A DNA stretch of 8,097 nucleotides from Verrucomicrobiota bacterium (GCA_003219675.1 QHPW01000283.1:1-8097), one strand, 5' to 3'. Positions 1 to 6,676 are shown, counted from the first letter of the stretch. Made by a program: numbers and translations. The notes: generated by a model not told the origin, from the sequence alone.

Positions 1-128
1 TGCCTTTGGTTTTTCCCCTCACCCCGCCTTTCGGCCGTCCTCGGCTCTTGCGTTTGGGAGGGGAGAAGCGATGAGGGTCGGGGCGCCATTGCATTTGCCG
101 GACGCCAGGGTCAACTGGTTTCACCCCG
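1..128. repeat. imperfect extragenic palindrome at left edge
   Basis: No gene is visible in this stretch. TCCCCTC at 14-20 can pair with GAGGGGA at 58-64, and CCCTCA at 16-21 can alternatively pair with TGAGGG at 72-77. This resembles the widespread C/G-rich extragenic palindromes with a CCCTCACCC core found in many bacterial intergenic regions. It lies just downstream of the minus-strand exchanger-like gene, so it could help end that transcript, but no U-tract follows the stem in that direction. The repeat class is an inference from shape only. Confidence 0.3.
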
Positions 129-1116
129 CTATCTGAGCAGTCCATCGTAAAGGAAAACGCCGTACGCCGCCGTCAATATCCAGCCCATGAATCGGGGGAG
201 TTTGCCGAAGAGCGCGACGAACAGAAAGTGAATCAAAGTCGCGACGATCAGCATCAGCACCCCGGCCGGGAAAACCGGCGGTACGGTCACCGACGCACAG
301 AGGGATGCAAACGTGCCCGTCGCCCACTTGCGACGTGTAAACGATTTCAGGACGTCCTTTCCAGCCATAGTAGAGCGCCAGCAGTCCGTTCGGCAGGACC
401 ATCAGCCAGCCGCTGAGCCACCCGAGATATCTTGCGCTGATGAAGCCGCTGTGAATCTTGGAAATCCAGGTGACCAATCCCTCGATGCTGATGTAGGTGC
501 CGTAGGCGCCGATGAGCAACAAAACAAGATCCACGGCCAGCAGGACGCTGAATGATTTGTTCTGCCGGACATTGGTCTTCAAGACCTCGAAAACGTGAAA
601 GCACTGCCAGAAAAGAAACAGTCCGACCAACACCAGTCCGTCGCTCCGGGTGAGCTTCCCATCGCGTGCCAACGCCCAGACTGCCCCGGTGAAGAACAGC
701 ACCGCCGTCAGCGTCAGCAGCAGCGACAGCCGGTTGATGCGGTGTTCCTGCGCATTTTTTTTGTTCTTCTTTTTCGTTTTTGCTTTGGCGTCGCGCCTGG
801 GAATGATCCGCATGCCCCAGAAAATGGCCGGCAGACCGATCATCAGAGTCATATTGGTGACGTTGTTGACCAGGCAATTGGTCATCACTTCTGCGGCCGG
901 ATGGCCGCCGGTGTAAACCACAAACACAAAGATCAGATTGCCAATGCCGGAGCAGTAGGGCATGACCAGCGTGCCGAGCACGGTGCCTTCCACGCCGGTT
1001 TCGGTCATGTGTTCCAGACGCCAGATCAGCAGGAACGACGAAGCAATAAACAGGGCCAGCAGCAGCCACGGGCTGAATAGACCAAAGCTGTCGATGAATG
1101 ACTTCACGGAAAACAC
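121..1116 (-). CDS. sodium/calcium exchanger-like membrane protein, frameshifted near the C-terminus
   Basis: Polytopic inner-membrane protein resembling the CaCA cation/calcium exchanger superfamily, presumed to move Ca2+ against Na+ or H+. Hydrophobic segments lie near residues 15-33, 47-68, 86-101, 131-148, 160-177, 188-210 and 234-250. The first alpha-repeat-like region (about 43-100) contains EGTVLGTLVMPYCSGIGN and NNVTNMTL; the second (about 234-276) contains LPNGLLALYYGW and SQVGDGHVCIPLCVG. Between them, residues 107-121 form a Lys-rich cytoplasmic-type loop encoded over an A8 run. After residue 276 the open frame turns hydrophilic and unlike a membrane protein. The frame ending at 129 instead encodes VTVPPVFPAG followed by two hydrophobic segments and the family-like LPRFMGWIL. 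The intact gene therefore probably ended at 129, with the break at about 280-292. Several residues expected between PLCVG and the next segment also appear missing. Exchanger assignment is moderately sure; ion specificity is unknown. Confidence 0.62.
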   Translation of the reverse strand: MFSVKSFIDSFGLFSPWLLLALFIASSFLLIWRLEHMTETGVEGTVLGTLVMPYCSGIGNLIFVFVVYTGGHPAAEVMTNCLVNNVTNMTLMIGLPAIFWGMRIIPRRDAKAKTKKKNKKNAQEHRINRLSLLLTLTAVLFFTGAVWALARDGKLTRSDGLVLVGLFLFWQCFHVFEVLKTNVRQNKSFSVLLAVDLVLLLIGAYGTYISIEGLVTWISKIHSGFISARYLGWLSGWLMVLPNGLLALYYGWKGRPEIVYTSQVGDGHVCIPLCVGDRTAGFPGRGADADRRDFDSLSVRRALRQTPPIHGLDIDGGVRRFPLRWTAQIAG

Positions 1117-1265
1117 CGCGCGGAGTTAAGCAAGGCCGATCCAGGCAGCCAAAGGAAAAATGAAAACGCTCGCCTGGCGCTGGATCCATGAAATCCTCGG
1201 ACGACGCAGCATCGAGTGCCTGCTCTGCGACAAGGGGTCCTAAGTCGCCAGACGTCCTTATGGCG

Positions 1266-1874
1266 TCATTCACACTGGAATACCGCCTGCGTCCCCAGGC
1301 ACTGGGAGCACCAAAACACATAGATCATTCCCACGTCGCCGAACATGTAACTGCCTCGTGCTTCCAGAATACGGCCTAAATCCGAGTCCTCAGCGGATAA
1401 GCTGTCAATCTGCGCAACAAAGGTCATGGTTTTTTGACACGCAGAGCATACCGGCGTCGCGTCCGACTGAATCCATTGCGGCTTGCCGCCGAGTCTCGTC
1501 CTGCTGCCGGGAGCGGAATGGCCCGCTTCAACTTGGCTGGCGGCCTCCTCTTCGCTGTGACTCAGACGAACCGCAAGCTCCGGCAGGACGGGAACGTCTC
1601 CGGACAAAAGGCTCCGCGATAGAGGATCAAGTTGGTTCGTCAACTGTTGACCAATGGCGTACAGATAACCGTCAGTATCCAGTTCGTCCGCATCTTTGAC
1701 GATCGCATCCAGGGCGTCCTTAACCGAATTGAAATCTATGCTTTCGTCTTGAAATCTCGACGTGGCACGTTGCTTTAGTGACTGAAGTGCGTTCGCAAGG
1801 TTTGGGAATTTGTCGGCCAACCTGTCCAGCTCCTTGGTTATGTGCTCCAGCAGAGGTTTTGAAGGAATTCTCAT
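1266..1874 (-). CDS. DUF1963/YwqG-like protein with two cysteine pairs
   Basis: Soluble 202-residue protein with no signal peptide or membrane segment. The N-terminal half (about 1-110) is charged and mostly helical in character, with no recognisable domain. The C-terminal third looks like the end of a DUF1963/YwqG or PDCD2-type fold: LGGKPQWIQSD, then FVAQIDSLS, then FGDVGMIYVFWC. These match the usual order of a 'GG.P.w.Q' turn, an 'fllQid' strand and a 'wGDaG..yvF' strand. CSAC (about 142-145) and CSQC (near the C-terminus) could form a four-Cys zinc site. The function of the family is unknown; some members are linked to protein handling. The ATG at 1874 has no good ribosome binding site. 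Neighbouring genes on both sides are co-oriented. Confidence 0.7.
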   Translation of the reverse strand: MRIPSKPLLEHITKELDRLADKFPNLANALQSLKQRATSRFQDESIDFNSVKDALDAIVKDADELDTDGYLYAIGQQLTNQLDPLSRSLLSGDVPVLPELAVRLSHSEEEAASQVEAGHSAPGSRTRLGGKPQWIQSDATPVCSACQKTMTFVAQIDSLSAEDSDLGRILEARGSYMFGDVGMIYVFWCSQCLGTQAVFQCE

Positions 1875-1940
1875 AGCAGGGCGCTGAGTCAGTATCTGAC
1901 ACTACAACTCGTCTCATAAATGGCGAACGGAACGGATCAT

Positions 1941-2246
1941 TCAGAGAGTTTCCGGCGCCAATCTGGTTAGGACCGTCCCGACCGCGATGCCGCGCAGTTT
2001 GACGACTTTGTGGCGGGAGGTTTGGCCGCGCACGAGCTCCACCTGCCGCCGCGGGCAGTCGAGTTGTTCGGCGAGCAGGCGCAGCAGAGCTTCGTTGGCC
2101 GCGTTGTCCGCGGGTGGCGCAGTCACCTTGACGCGCAGCTCATCGCCGAGCGGTGCGCCGACTTCATTCACCGCGGCGCGGGGTTGGACCTTGATCGAAA
2201 GCAACACGCCGCCGGGCTGCGCGCGCAGGTAACCCGGAAGTGTCAT
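1941..2246 (-). CDS. yggU: DUF167 / UPF0235 (YggU family) protein
   Basis: A complete 101-residue member of the DUF167/YggU family, a small alpha/beta fold found in bacteria, archaea and eukaryotes whose biochemical role is not settled. The diagnostic order is present: IKVQPRAAVNEV at about 18-29, the LRVKVTAPPADNAANEALLRLLAEQL core at about 37-63 (written here only as landmarks: VKVTAPP, DNAANEALL), and VELVRGQTSRHKVVKLRG at about 69-86. The length is usual for the family. The ATG at 2246 lies 48 bases after the likely original stop of the upstream copper/haem protein (2295). It also overlaps, as ATGA, the stop of that gene's shifted frame at 2243. Co-transcription with the upstream gene is likely. 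Confidence 0.9.
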   Translation of the reverse strand: MTLPGYLRAQPGGVLLSIKVQPRAAVNEVGAPLGDELRVKVTAPPADNAANEALLRLLAEQLDCPRRQVELVRGQTSRHKVVKLRGIAVGTVLTRLAPETL

Positions 2247-4192
2247 AGGCTGGAAAGCCGGAAGATCATGCGAGCGGAACGGCAGGAGTCGCAGCTACGG
2301 CACTTCGGCATAATTGAAATAGCCGATGAACATTTCGTTGAAGGTTTGTTCCCCGAAACTGACGGCGGTCGCGGGATCGGGATTTTCGATGGTTGCGCCA
2401 ACCGGTAAAGCGTTTGCCAGTGGAACTCGTAGTGGGGCACTGACAACAGAACTTCGCGCGTGCTGTCCGGATAAACCGCTTCGTACCCGAACCATGCACC
2501 GCGCAGGTGCATGTGCGGGGACATTTCGTACAGTCGGACGTTGGTATTGAAGGTGTAGCTTGCCGTGGCCACGGTTTCGGGCGAACCTGGCGGAATGCTG
2601 AAAACCGTGTTCGGGGCGGATTTGGTTTGGAGCGCGTACGTCGGCGGAGCGGGCGAAACATAGAGGCCGATTTCAGTCTGGTCGGTCTCTGCCTGGCCCG
2701 TTGTGATGTAATGCATCTGAAATTGCAGCACCGTGCCTTTGGGTAAAAACTTTGCCGTGCCTTCGGGGAATGCCACCGGATCGTAACCCGGAACACAACC
2801 GGCAAAAAAACCCGACAGCCCTCTTAAAATGGCGTCTGATCCAAAAAAGACCAGGCTATGATGCACCACTTTTCGGTTTCCCGGACGTATGACCGCCGCG
2901 CGAATCCAGGTGTCCGTCGGGAAAGTCGTGGTCACGTTGAGGTATCGATAGCCCACGACGCCTGTGGCGGGGATGTTCTGCTGCAGGATGGAGAGAACCA
3001 AATCCGGTTGCCCCAGGGAGGCTGGCCATGCGAACGGATAGTTCGTCGGGGGTGGCGGCGTGACGGCGAGCGGGTCCGGTCCGCCACCGCGGGGCGCGCC
3101 GTCGTTGATCCATTGCACCAGCATGGCGGCCTCTCGCGGCGTCAACGAAAAGTCATTGGCGAAGGAGCTGTAGAAGGGATCGGCGTGCCAGGGCGGCATT
3201 TCGCCATTGAGGACATTGTCCTTGATCAATCCGGCGTAGCTTTGAACCATGTCATAGTTCGTCATCGCCCACGGGGCGATGTTGCCCGGACTATGGCACT
3301 GGACGCACTTGGCCTGGAGCAGCGGGGCGACGTTTGTGGAATACGAAATCATTAGTGCCGGATTGAAGGTGATTGCGCAGCCCTCGGCTCTGGTGCGGCT
3401 GACGGCCACGGGCTGATTGGCGAGCAGAGCCGTGAGCGCGTCCGAGAGGTAATACTGAGTGGTGTTTGTCGCCGAGGGACCCATTCGGTCATCAATCGCG
3501 CCGCGATCAATCACGGCCCAGTTGGTTGCCCAGGGGTCGGAAACTCTCTTCAGAACAAAAGCCTCGGGCGCATCGCCGGCGCCGTACTCGCGGGCGACCA
3601 GTTGTGCGGCGTCGTGAAGCACGGGCAGGTCAATCCCCTGCGCGGCGGCTCCGGCCACAATGTTGGAGCGGTCGTCCGCCGCGTCGGAATCGATCATCCA
3701 GAACAGGACGCCTTGCGAAGCGAACAGGTCGCGCAACGATTTAATGGCGGGGATCATTTCACGCACTTTACCGCACTCGTTGCCGGTGAAGACCAGGACA
3801 ATGGAACGGATCCGGGTGTCTGAAAGGTGATAGTCAAGGTGGCGCGAGCGGCCCAGGTGATCGATCAAACGAAAATCGCGCGCGACAACCGGAGACGCAG
3901 GCTCCGTCAGTTTCACCGCGCGGTAGAAGCGCTGTGGCAGATGCGCCGAGGCCGAGTCAAACCACATCAAAGGAGAGTCGGTTAACCTGGCCGTGACCAG
4001 TGGCTGCCAGGTATTGGAGCTGATGTCGCCGGTGGAAGCCTCCAGGGTGTAGTCAAGGCCGACCTCGCCGATGATGCCGAGCCTGGCAGGACCGGAGTTG
4101 CGTTCGATCATCAACTGCGTTGGCTGGGCGTACGCGAAAGCCGGCAGCAAAACGCCCAACAACGCGACCGGGAAGATGCTTTCTGAGCTCAC
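2243..4192 (-). CDS. exported redoxin - cytochrome c - copper monooxygenase-like fusion, frameshifted near the C-terminus
   Basis: Large exported redox protein. I chose the GTG at 4192 because it gives a signal peptide ending in AFAYA before QPTQ; an upstream in-frame GTG at 4291 would bury this signal behind 33 residues. Domain order, numbered from 4192: a beta-rich module ending in RFYRAVKL (about 23-95) typical of verrucomicrobial exported proteins; a redoxin/thioredoxin-like domain (about 100-225) with a single Cys in FTGNECGK, not CxxC; a c-type haem site CVQCH at 296-300 with a possible Met ligand in EMPPWH; then a PHM/DBM-like copper fold with VVHHS (about 442-446), MHY (493-495) and HMHLRG (560-565). 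After about residue 597 the open frame becomes low-complexity. The neighbouring frame carries LPVGATIE, FGEQ and NEMFIGYFNY and stops at 2295, so the original gene almost surely ended there. The Met in EMFIGYF, likely the CuM ligand, lies beyond the break. Oxidative activity on a peptide or small molecule is inferred only. Confidence 0.85.
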   Translation of the reverse strand: MSSESIFPVALLGVLLPAFAYAQPTQLMIERNSGPARLGIIGEVGLDYTLEASTGDISSNTWQPLVTARLTDSPLMWFDSASAHLPQRFYRAVKLTEPASPVVARDFRLIDHLGRSRHLDYHLSDTRIRSIVLVFTGNECGKVREMIPAIKSLRDLFASQGVLFWMIDSDAADDRSNIVAGAAAQGIDLPVLHDAAQLVAREYGAGDAPEAFVLKRVSDPWATNWAVIDRGAIDDRMGPSATNTTQYYLSDALTALLANQPVAVSRTRAEGCAITFNPALMISYSTNVAPLLQAKCVQCHSPGNIAPWAMTNYDMVQSYAGLIKDNVLNGEMPPWHADPFYSSFANDFSLTPREAAMLVQWINDGAPRGGGPDPLAVTPPPPTNYPFAWPASLGQPDLVLSILQQNIPATGVVGYRYLNVTTTFPTDTWIRAAVIRPGNRKVVHHSLVFFGSDAILRGLSGFFAGCVPGYDPVAFPEGTAKFLPKGTVLQFQMHYITTGQAETDQTEIGLYVSPAPPTYALQTKSAPNTVFSIPPGSPETVATASYTFNTNVRLYEMSPHMHLRGAWFGYEAVYPDSTREVLLSVPHYEFHWQTLYRLAQPSKIPIPRPPSVSGNKPSTKCSSAISIMPKCRSCDSCRSARMIFRLSSL

Positions 4193-4328
4193 TCGGACGC
4201 CAAGATAGCAAAGATTCGGTCGAGCGGCAACTACGCTTGTTGGATTCGTGCTGACGAGCCCCGGAGACCCCCGACGTGAGACATGAATCACGAGGGCAAA
4301 AGAGGGACCCGTGCCCTGACGCCCCGCG

Positions 4329-4625
4329 TTAAACCTTTTCCTTTTTTTTCAGCCACGCTCGGTGACGCTGGAGCTCGGTCTTCACGAGCTTTTCCACCTT
4401 CTCTGCTTCGCTCACGGTGAACAGGCATTCCTCCGGCAACACCTGTGCGCAGACGCCACATCGGCTGTGACGGCGGCTGTAAACAATCGAATCGCAATAA
4501 GGACAACGGTGCGCCTGCGCTTGCACGCGGATGCGGCAGAATAACCCAGGGTTTTTGGAGGCGACCGCAGGGACCTGTCCATTCACCAGATCGTCCCACC
4601 GAAGATTTAGAATTGCTGCACTCAT
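4329..4625 (-). CDS. small zinc-ribbon protein, function unknown
   Basis: About 98 residues from the ATG at 4625; an in-frame GTG at 4649 would add eight residues, but the ATG follows a purine-rich TAGAGA and gives a more natural start. CPYC and CGVC, separated by about 12 residues, form a treble-clef or zinc-ribbon-like four-Cys site. The C-terminal third (EAEKVEKLVKTELQRHRAWLKKKEKV, given here as EAEKVEKL and RHRAWLKKK landmarks) is a basic amphipathic helix. There is no signal peptide, so it is probably cytoplasmic, and the basic tail could contact nucleic acid or a ribosome. I associate this arrangement with short proteins conserved in Verrucomicrobia, with no known role. It lies upstream of the copper/haem gene in the same direction with a gap of about 135 bases. 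Confidence 0.72.
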   Translation of the reverse strand: MSAAILNLRWDDLVNGQVPAVASKNPGLFCRIRVQAQAHRCPYCDSIVYSRRHSRCGVCAQVLPEECLFTVSEAEKVEKLVKTELQRHRAWLKKKEKV

Positions 4626-4837
4626 GGTCTCTACGCCAATTAACGACACAGGGAGCGATGAATTGTTGCATTAAATCTTTGTAATGTTCGGTCCAGGTGA
4701 CACGCCTTGAGCGCCCAACAGGCGGGTGATCTCGCACCGGATTTCGGCTTGCAAGCAGATGATGAAAAGCGCAACTTCCAACGCGCCACTTTTAGAGGAA
4801 GACTTGGAAAACCAACGCAGGTCTTTTGCCCGAAGTT

Positions 4838-4912
4838 GCGCGCTTAGCTCAGCGGTAGAGCACTTCCTTCACACGGAAGGGGTCGCAGGTTCGAACCCTG
4901 CAGCGCGCACCA
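4838..4912 (+). tRNA. tRNA-Val (anticodon CAC)
   Basis: Full cloverleaf with encoded CCA. The acceptor stem GCGCGCT (4838-4844) pairs with AGCGCGC (4902-4908), followed by discriminator A and CCA. The D arm is GCTC/GAGC around AGCGGTA. The anticodon stem CTTCC/GGAAG encloses loop TTCACAC, putting CAC at 4870-4872, which reads GUG valine codons. The T arm is GCAGG/CCTGC around TTCGAAC. It is the only plus-strand gene among minus-strand genes to its left and right. No nearby second copy of its 3' end was seen that would indicate an integrated element. Confidence 0.97.
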
Positions 4913-4954
4913 TTTCTTTTCAAAGGCAACCCAAATGAACGCGACGTCGCCCTG

Positions 4955-5734
4955 CTATTGCTCGATCAACAGGCAGCGAAATCCAATATCGTCATAGCGT
5001 GTGCCGGGTGCAGCCGCATAGCGGAATGAAACGGCGAGCCAGTCTTCGAATGTTCGCCAGGAGCCACCGCGTGCGACCGGGCTGGAACACCATTCCCAAA
5101 CGTTGCCGCGTACGTCATACAGGCCGAACTTGTTCGGGCCCAGGCCGCCAACGTTCTCCGTGTTTCTGCGGTCCCCTAAACGGCTGGTGATTGCGTCCTT
5201 CAGCGTGGCTTCGTCGACGAAGTATTCCCATTGTCCTTCGGTCGGCAACGCATAGGAGAAGGTCTTGGGTAACTTTCCTTCGGCCTGCTCTTTTCCGGTG
5301 AGCTTTTTGCAAAATTCCGCCGCTTCCTCCCAGGTAACGCTCTCCACCGGGAGGTAATCGCCTTTGAACTTGCTGGGGTTCGTCTTCATGATCTGTTCAA
5401 ATTCGCGCTGGGTCACCTCATAGCGGCCAACGCGATGGCCTTTGGGCACCCAGACCATGACCATGCCCAGAGTGTTGGTGATCGATTCCTCTTTCTTGAA
5501 CATTGCCAGAAGCCTGGCCTTCGGATCTTCCTTGGCAGGTTCGGCGGCTTCCTTCTTCGGCTCCGCCCCTTCCTTCCCGGATTCTGTCGCCGCCTTTCCG
5601 GCGGGCCGCGCCGGGGCCGTGTCGGTCTTTGCATCGTCGGCGCCGGCGGCAGAAACGAACCACGCGACGAGGCAGAGAATCAAGACCATGAGCTGCGGGA
5701 TAAAAGAAGTATTCGTCCTTTTCACAGCGGGCAT
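4955..5734 (-). CDS. exported FGE-sulfatase (SUMF1) domain protein
   Basis: 259-residue protein. The N-terminus (about 10-32) is a hydrophobic signal or anchor segment (QLMVLILCLVAWFVSAAGA) after basic residues. Residues about 33-75 are a disordered Ala/Lys/Glu/Pro linker. The FGE-sulfatase/SUMF1-type domain spans about 84-256: NTLGMVMVWVPKG, VGRYEVTQREF, LPVESVTWEEAAEFC, LPTEGQWEY, FGLYDVRGNVWEWC, ARGGSW and GFRC at the end. This fold includes true formylglycine generators, but most secreted bacterial members are non-enzymatic or act in other modifications; I see no clear pair of FGE active-site cysteines, so enzymatic activity should not be assumed. The stretch between WEWC and RGGSW is only five residues, shorter than usual. 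No good ribosome binding site precedes the ATG at 5734; a run of seven C (minus strand) lies 17-23 bases upstream. MIOX is upstream in the same direction, 81 bases away. Confidence 0.85.
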   Translation of the reverse strand: MPAVKRTNTSFIPQLMVLILCLVAWFVSAAGADDAKTDTAPARPAGKAATESGKEGAEPKKEAAEPAKEDPKARLLAMFKKEESITNTLGMVMVWVPKGHRVGRYEVTQREFEQIMKTNPSKFKGDYLPVESVTWEEAAEFCKKLTGKEQAEGKLPKTFSYALPTEGQWEYFVDEATLKDAITSRLGDRRNTENVGGLGPNKFGLYDVRGNVWEWCSSPVARGGSWRTFEDWLAVSFRYAAAPGTRYDDIGFRCLLIEQ

Positions 5735-5815
5735 TGTTAACAGAGAGGTTGGGGGGGTGGAAAGCCAAATCTCCGTGAGGTGAGTTCGCTGCGGGTCCAG
5801 TTTGAATTCTGAAAT

Positions 5816-6223
5816 CTACCAGCGCAGTTGTCCGGGAAAATACTCGGCAATTAACTCTTCGTAGAACGGGCGCAGTTGGTTCACCTGAGGCCGTTCGTGG
5901 CTTTTGGTGTAAAGGTCATACGGGTTGAAGGCGCGGACCCATTCAAACATGGCCATGTCGCGGGCGTTCATCAGGTAAGCGTATGCCCCCTCCCGATGAG
6001 CCGGATAAAAGGAATGGTAACGAATCATATAGAGCGCTTCCTCCGGCAAATAATCCTTGACCACATGATACAAATACTCGTCGTGTCCCCAGGAGAGGTG
6101 AACACTGCCAAGACCGCCGCCCTCCCGGTAAACGCCGGACCGTGTCTGATACCTGGGCTCGAGGCTGTCAGGATTGGCGGCGATGCGGTTCTCCGAACAG
6201 GCAGAGAATTTTGCCCAGGTCAT
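5816..6223 (-). CDS. miox: myo-inositol oxygenase, C-terminal fragment (out of frame with the N-terminal part)
   Basis: This frame carries the C-terminal half of MIOX. The first 14 or so residues are out-of-frame translation; homology starts at about ANPDSLEPRY (near 6178). It then follows the family closely: SGVYREGGGLG, LSWGHDEYLYHVV, LPEEALYMIRYHSFYPAH, MAMFEWVRAFNPYDLYTKS and the terminal FPGQLRW. By comparison with the mammalian enzyme, His in WGHDEY, His in RYHSFYP and Asp in PYDLYTK are the three remaining ligands of the di-iron centre, and all are present. The stop at 5816 is at the usual C-terminal position. As the window stands, this part cannot be translated with the N-terminal half without a frame change. 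Confidence 0.85.
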   Translation of the reverse strand: MTWAKFSACSENRIAANPDSLEPRYQTRSGVYREGGGLGSVHLSWGHDEYLYHVVKDYLPEEALYMIRYHSFYPAHREGAYAYLMNARDMAMFEWVRAFNPYDLYTKSHERPQVNQLRPFYEELIAEYFPGQLRW

Positions 6224-6647
6224 GAATCAATCCCGCAAGGATGAACCAGCGAGGATGGCCGTCGCGGCGGATTTGTTCGCCGGTCTGCAGTAAATGTTCG
6301 AGTTGTGAAAGGTCGGTGTCGGGATCACTATCGTCCACCAGCGAGTTCAGGAATTCCATCGCCTCCCAAATGCCCATCTTCCGCCGGTCCAGCGACAGAA
6401 ACTCGCGCTTTTTCGACTGGACGAAATCAAAGGTCTGATAACGATGGTTCAGGCGGTAGAATTCCCGCACGGTTGGGCGCGCGGTGGCTTCGTAGTTGCG
6501 AAACTCTTCCTGCTTCTTATTGGGGTTGGTGGCCTGGAACGGGGCGCCCGCCGCAGGATGAGGATAGCGCTGTTTCAAAAAGTCCTCCCACTCCTCAAGA
6601 TTGTTGAGCGGCGTTTTCAGACCGGTCGTATCTGTCCGGGTGGACAT
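6168..6647 (-). CDS. miox: myo-inositol oxygenase, N-terminal fragment
   Basis: N-terminal half of inositol oxygenase, which converts myo-inositol and O2 to D-glucuronate using a mixed-valent di-iron centre. The ATG at 6647 is preferred: the frame is open to 6941, but the upstream translation runs through the inverted-repeat element and has no family resemblance. Landmarks: FRNYEATARPTVREFYRLNHRYQTFDFV (seen as FRNY and YQTFDFV), DDSDPDTD at about 105-112, DGHPRW with the first His ligand (131), and LIHDLGKILCLFGEP with ligands His142 and Asp143 and substrate Lys146. The family normally continues with a 'VVGDTFPVGC'-like stretch containing the substrate-binding Asp (Asp142 in human MIOX). Here the frame instead ends after HRRQS. 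The missing part is about 70-75 bases relative to the human enzyme, which also explains the frame change at 6176-6185. Probably inactive as written. Confidence 0.88.
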   Translation of the reverse strand: MSTRTDTTGLKTPLNNLEEWEDFLKQRYPHPAAGAPFQATNPNKKQEEFRNYEATARPTVREFYRLNHRYQTFDFVQSKKREFLSLDRRKMGIWEAMEFLNSLVDDSDPDTDLSQLEHLLQTGEQIRRDGHPRWFILAGLIHDLGKILCLFGEPHRRQS

Positions 6648-6676
6648 AAGATTTCTTTTAGACAACTCAGATTTTG

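Noticed and set aside
755..762. A8 run (minus strand) in the exchanger as a possible programmed frameshift site
   Set aside because: The frame on both sides of the run stays consistent with the membrane protein; the actual frame change is about 470 bases further on.
595..1080. 161-codon plus-strand frame opposite the exchanger
   Set aside because: Gln/His-rich antisense shadow with no motif or start signal.
1117..1265. Possible small gene between the exchanger and the DUF1963-like gene
   Set aside because: Only short frames without motifs; the region is 149 bases and most likely a spacer with the exchanger's promoter.
347..1321. 324-codon minus-strand frame overlapping the exchanger
   Set aside because: Hydrophilic, His/Arg-rich translation of the exchanger's neighbouring frame; the membrane segments and conserved motifs are in the other frame.
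4726..4938. 70-codon plus-strand frame containing SSAVEHFLHTEGVAGSNPA
   Set aside because: This is the well-known false protein produced by translating a tRNA gene; it spans tRNA-Val.
4941..4950. GCGACGTCGC perfect palindrome between tRNA-Val and the FGE-like stop
   Set aside because: Ten-base palindromes are common in GC-rich DNA; no loop or U-tract makes it a convincing terminator or operator.
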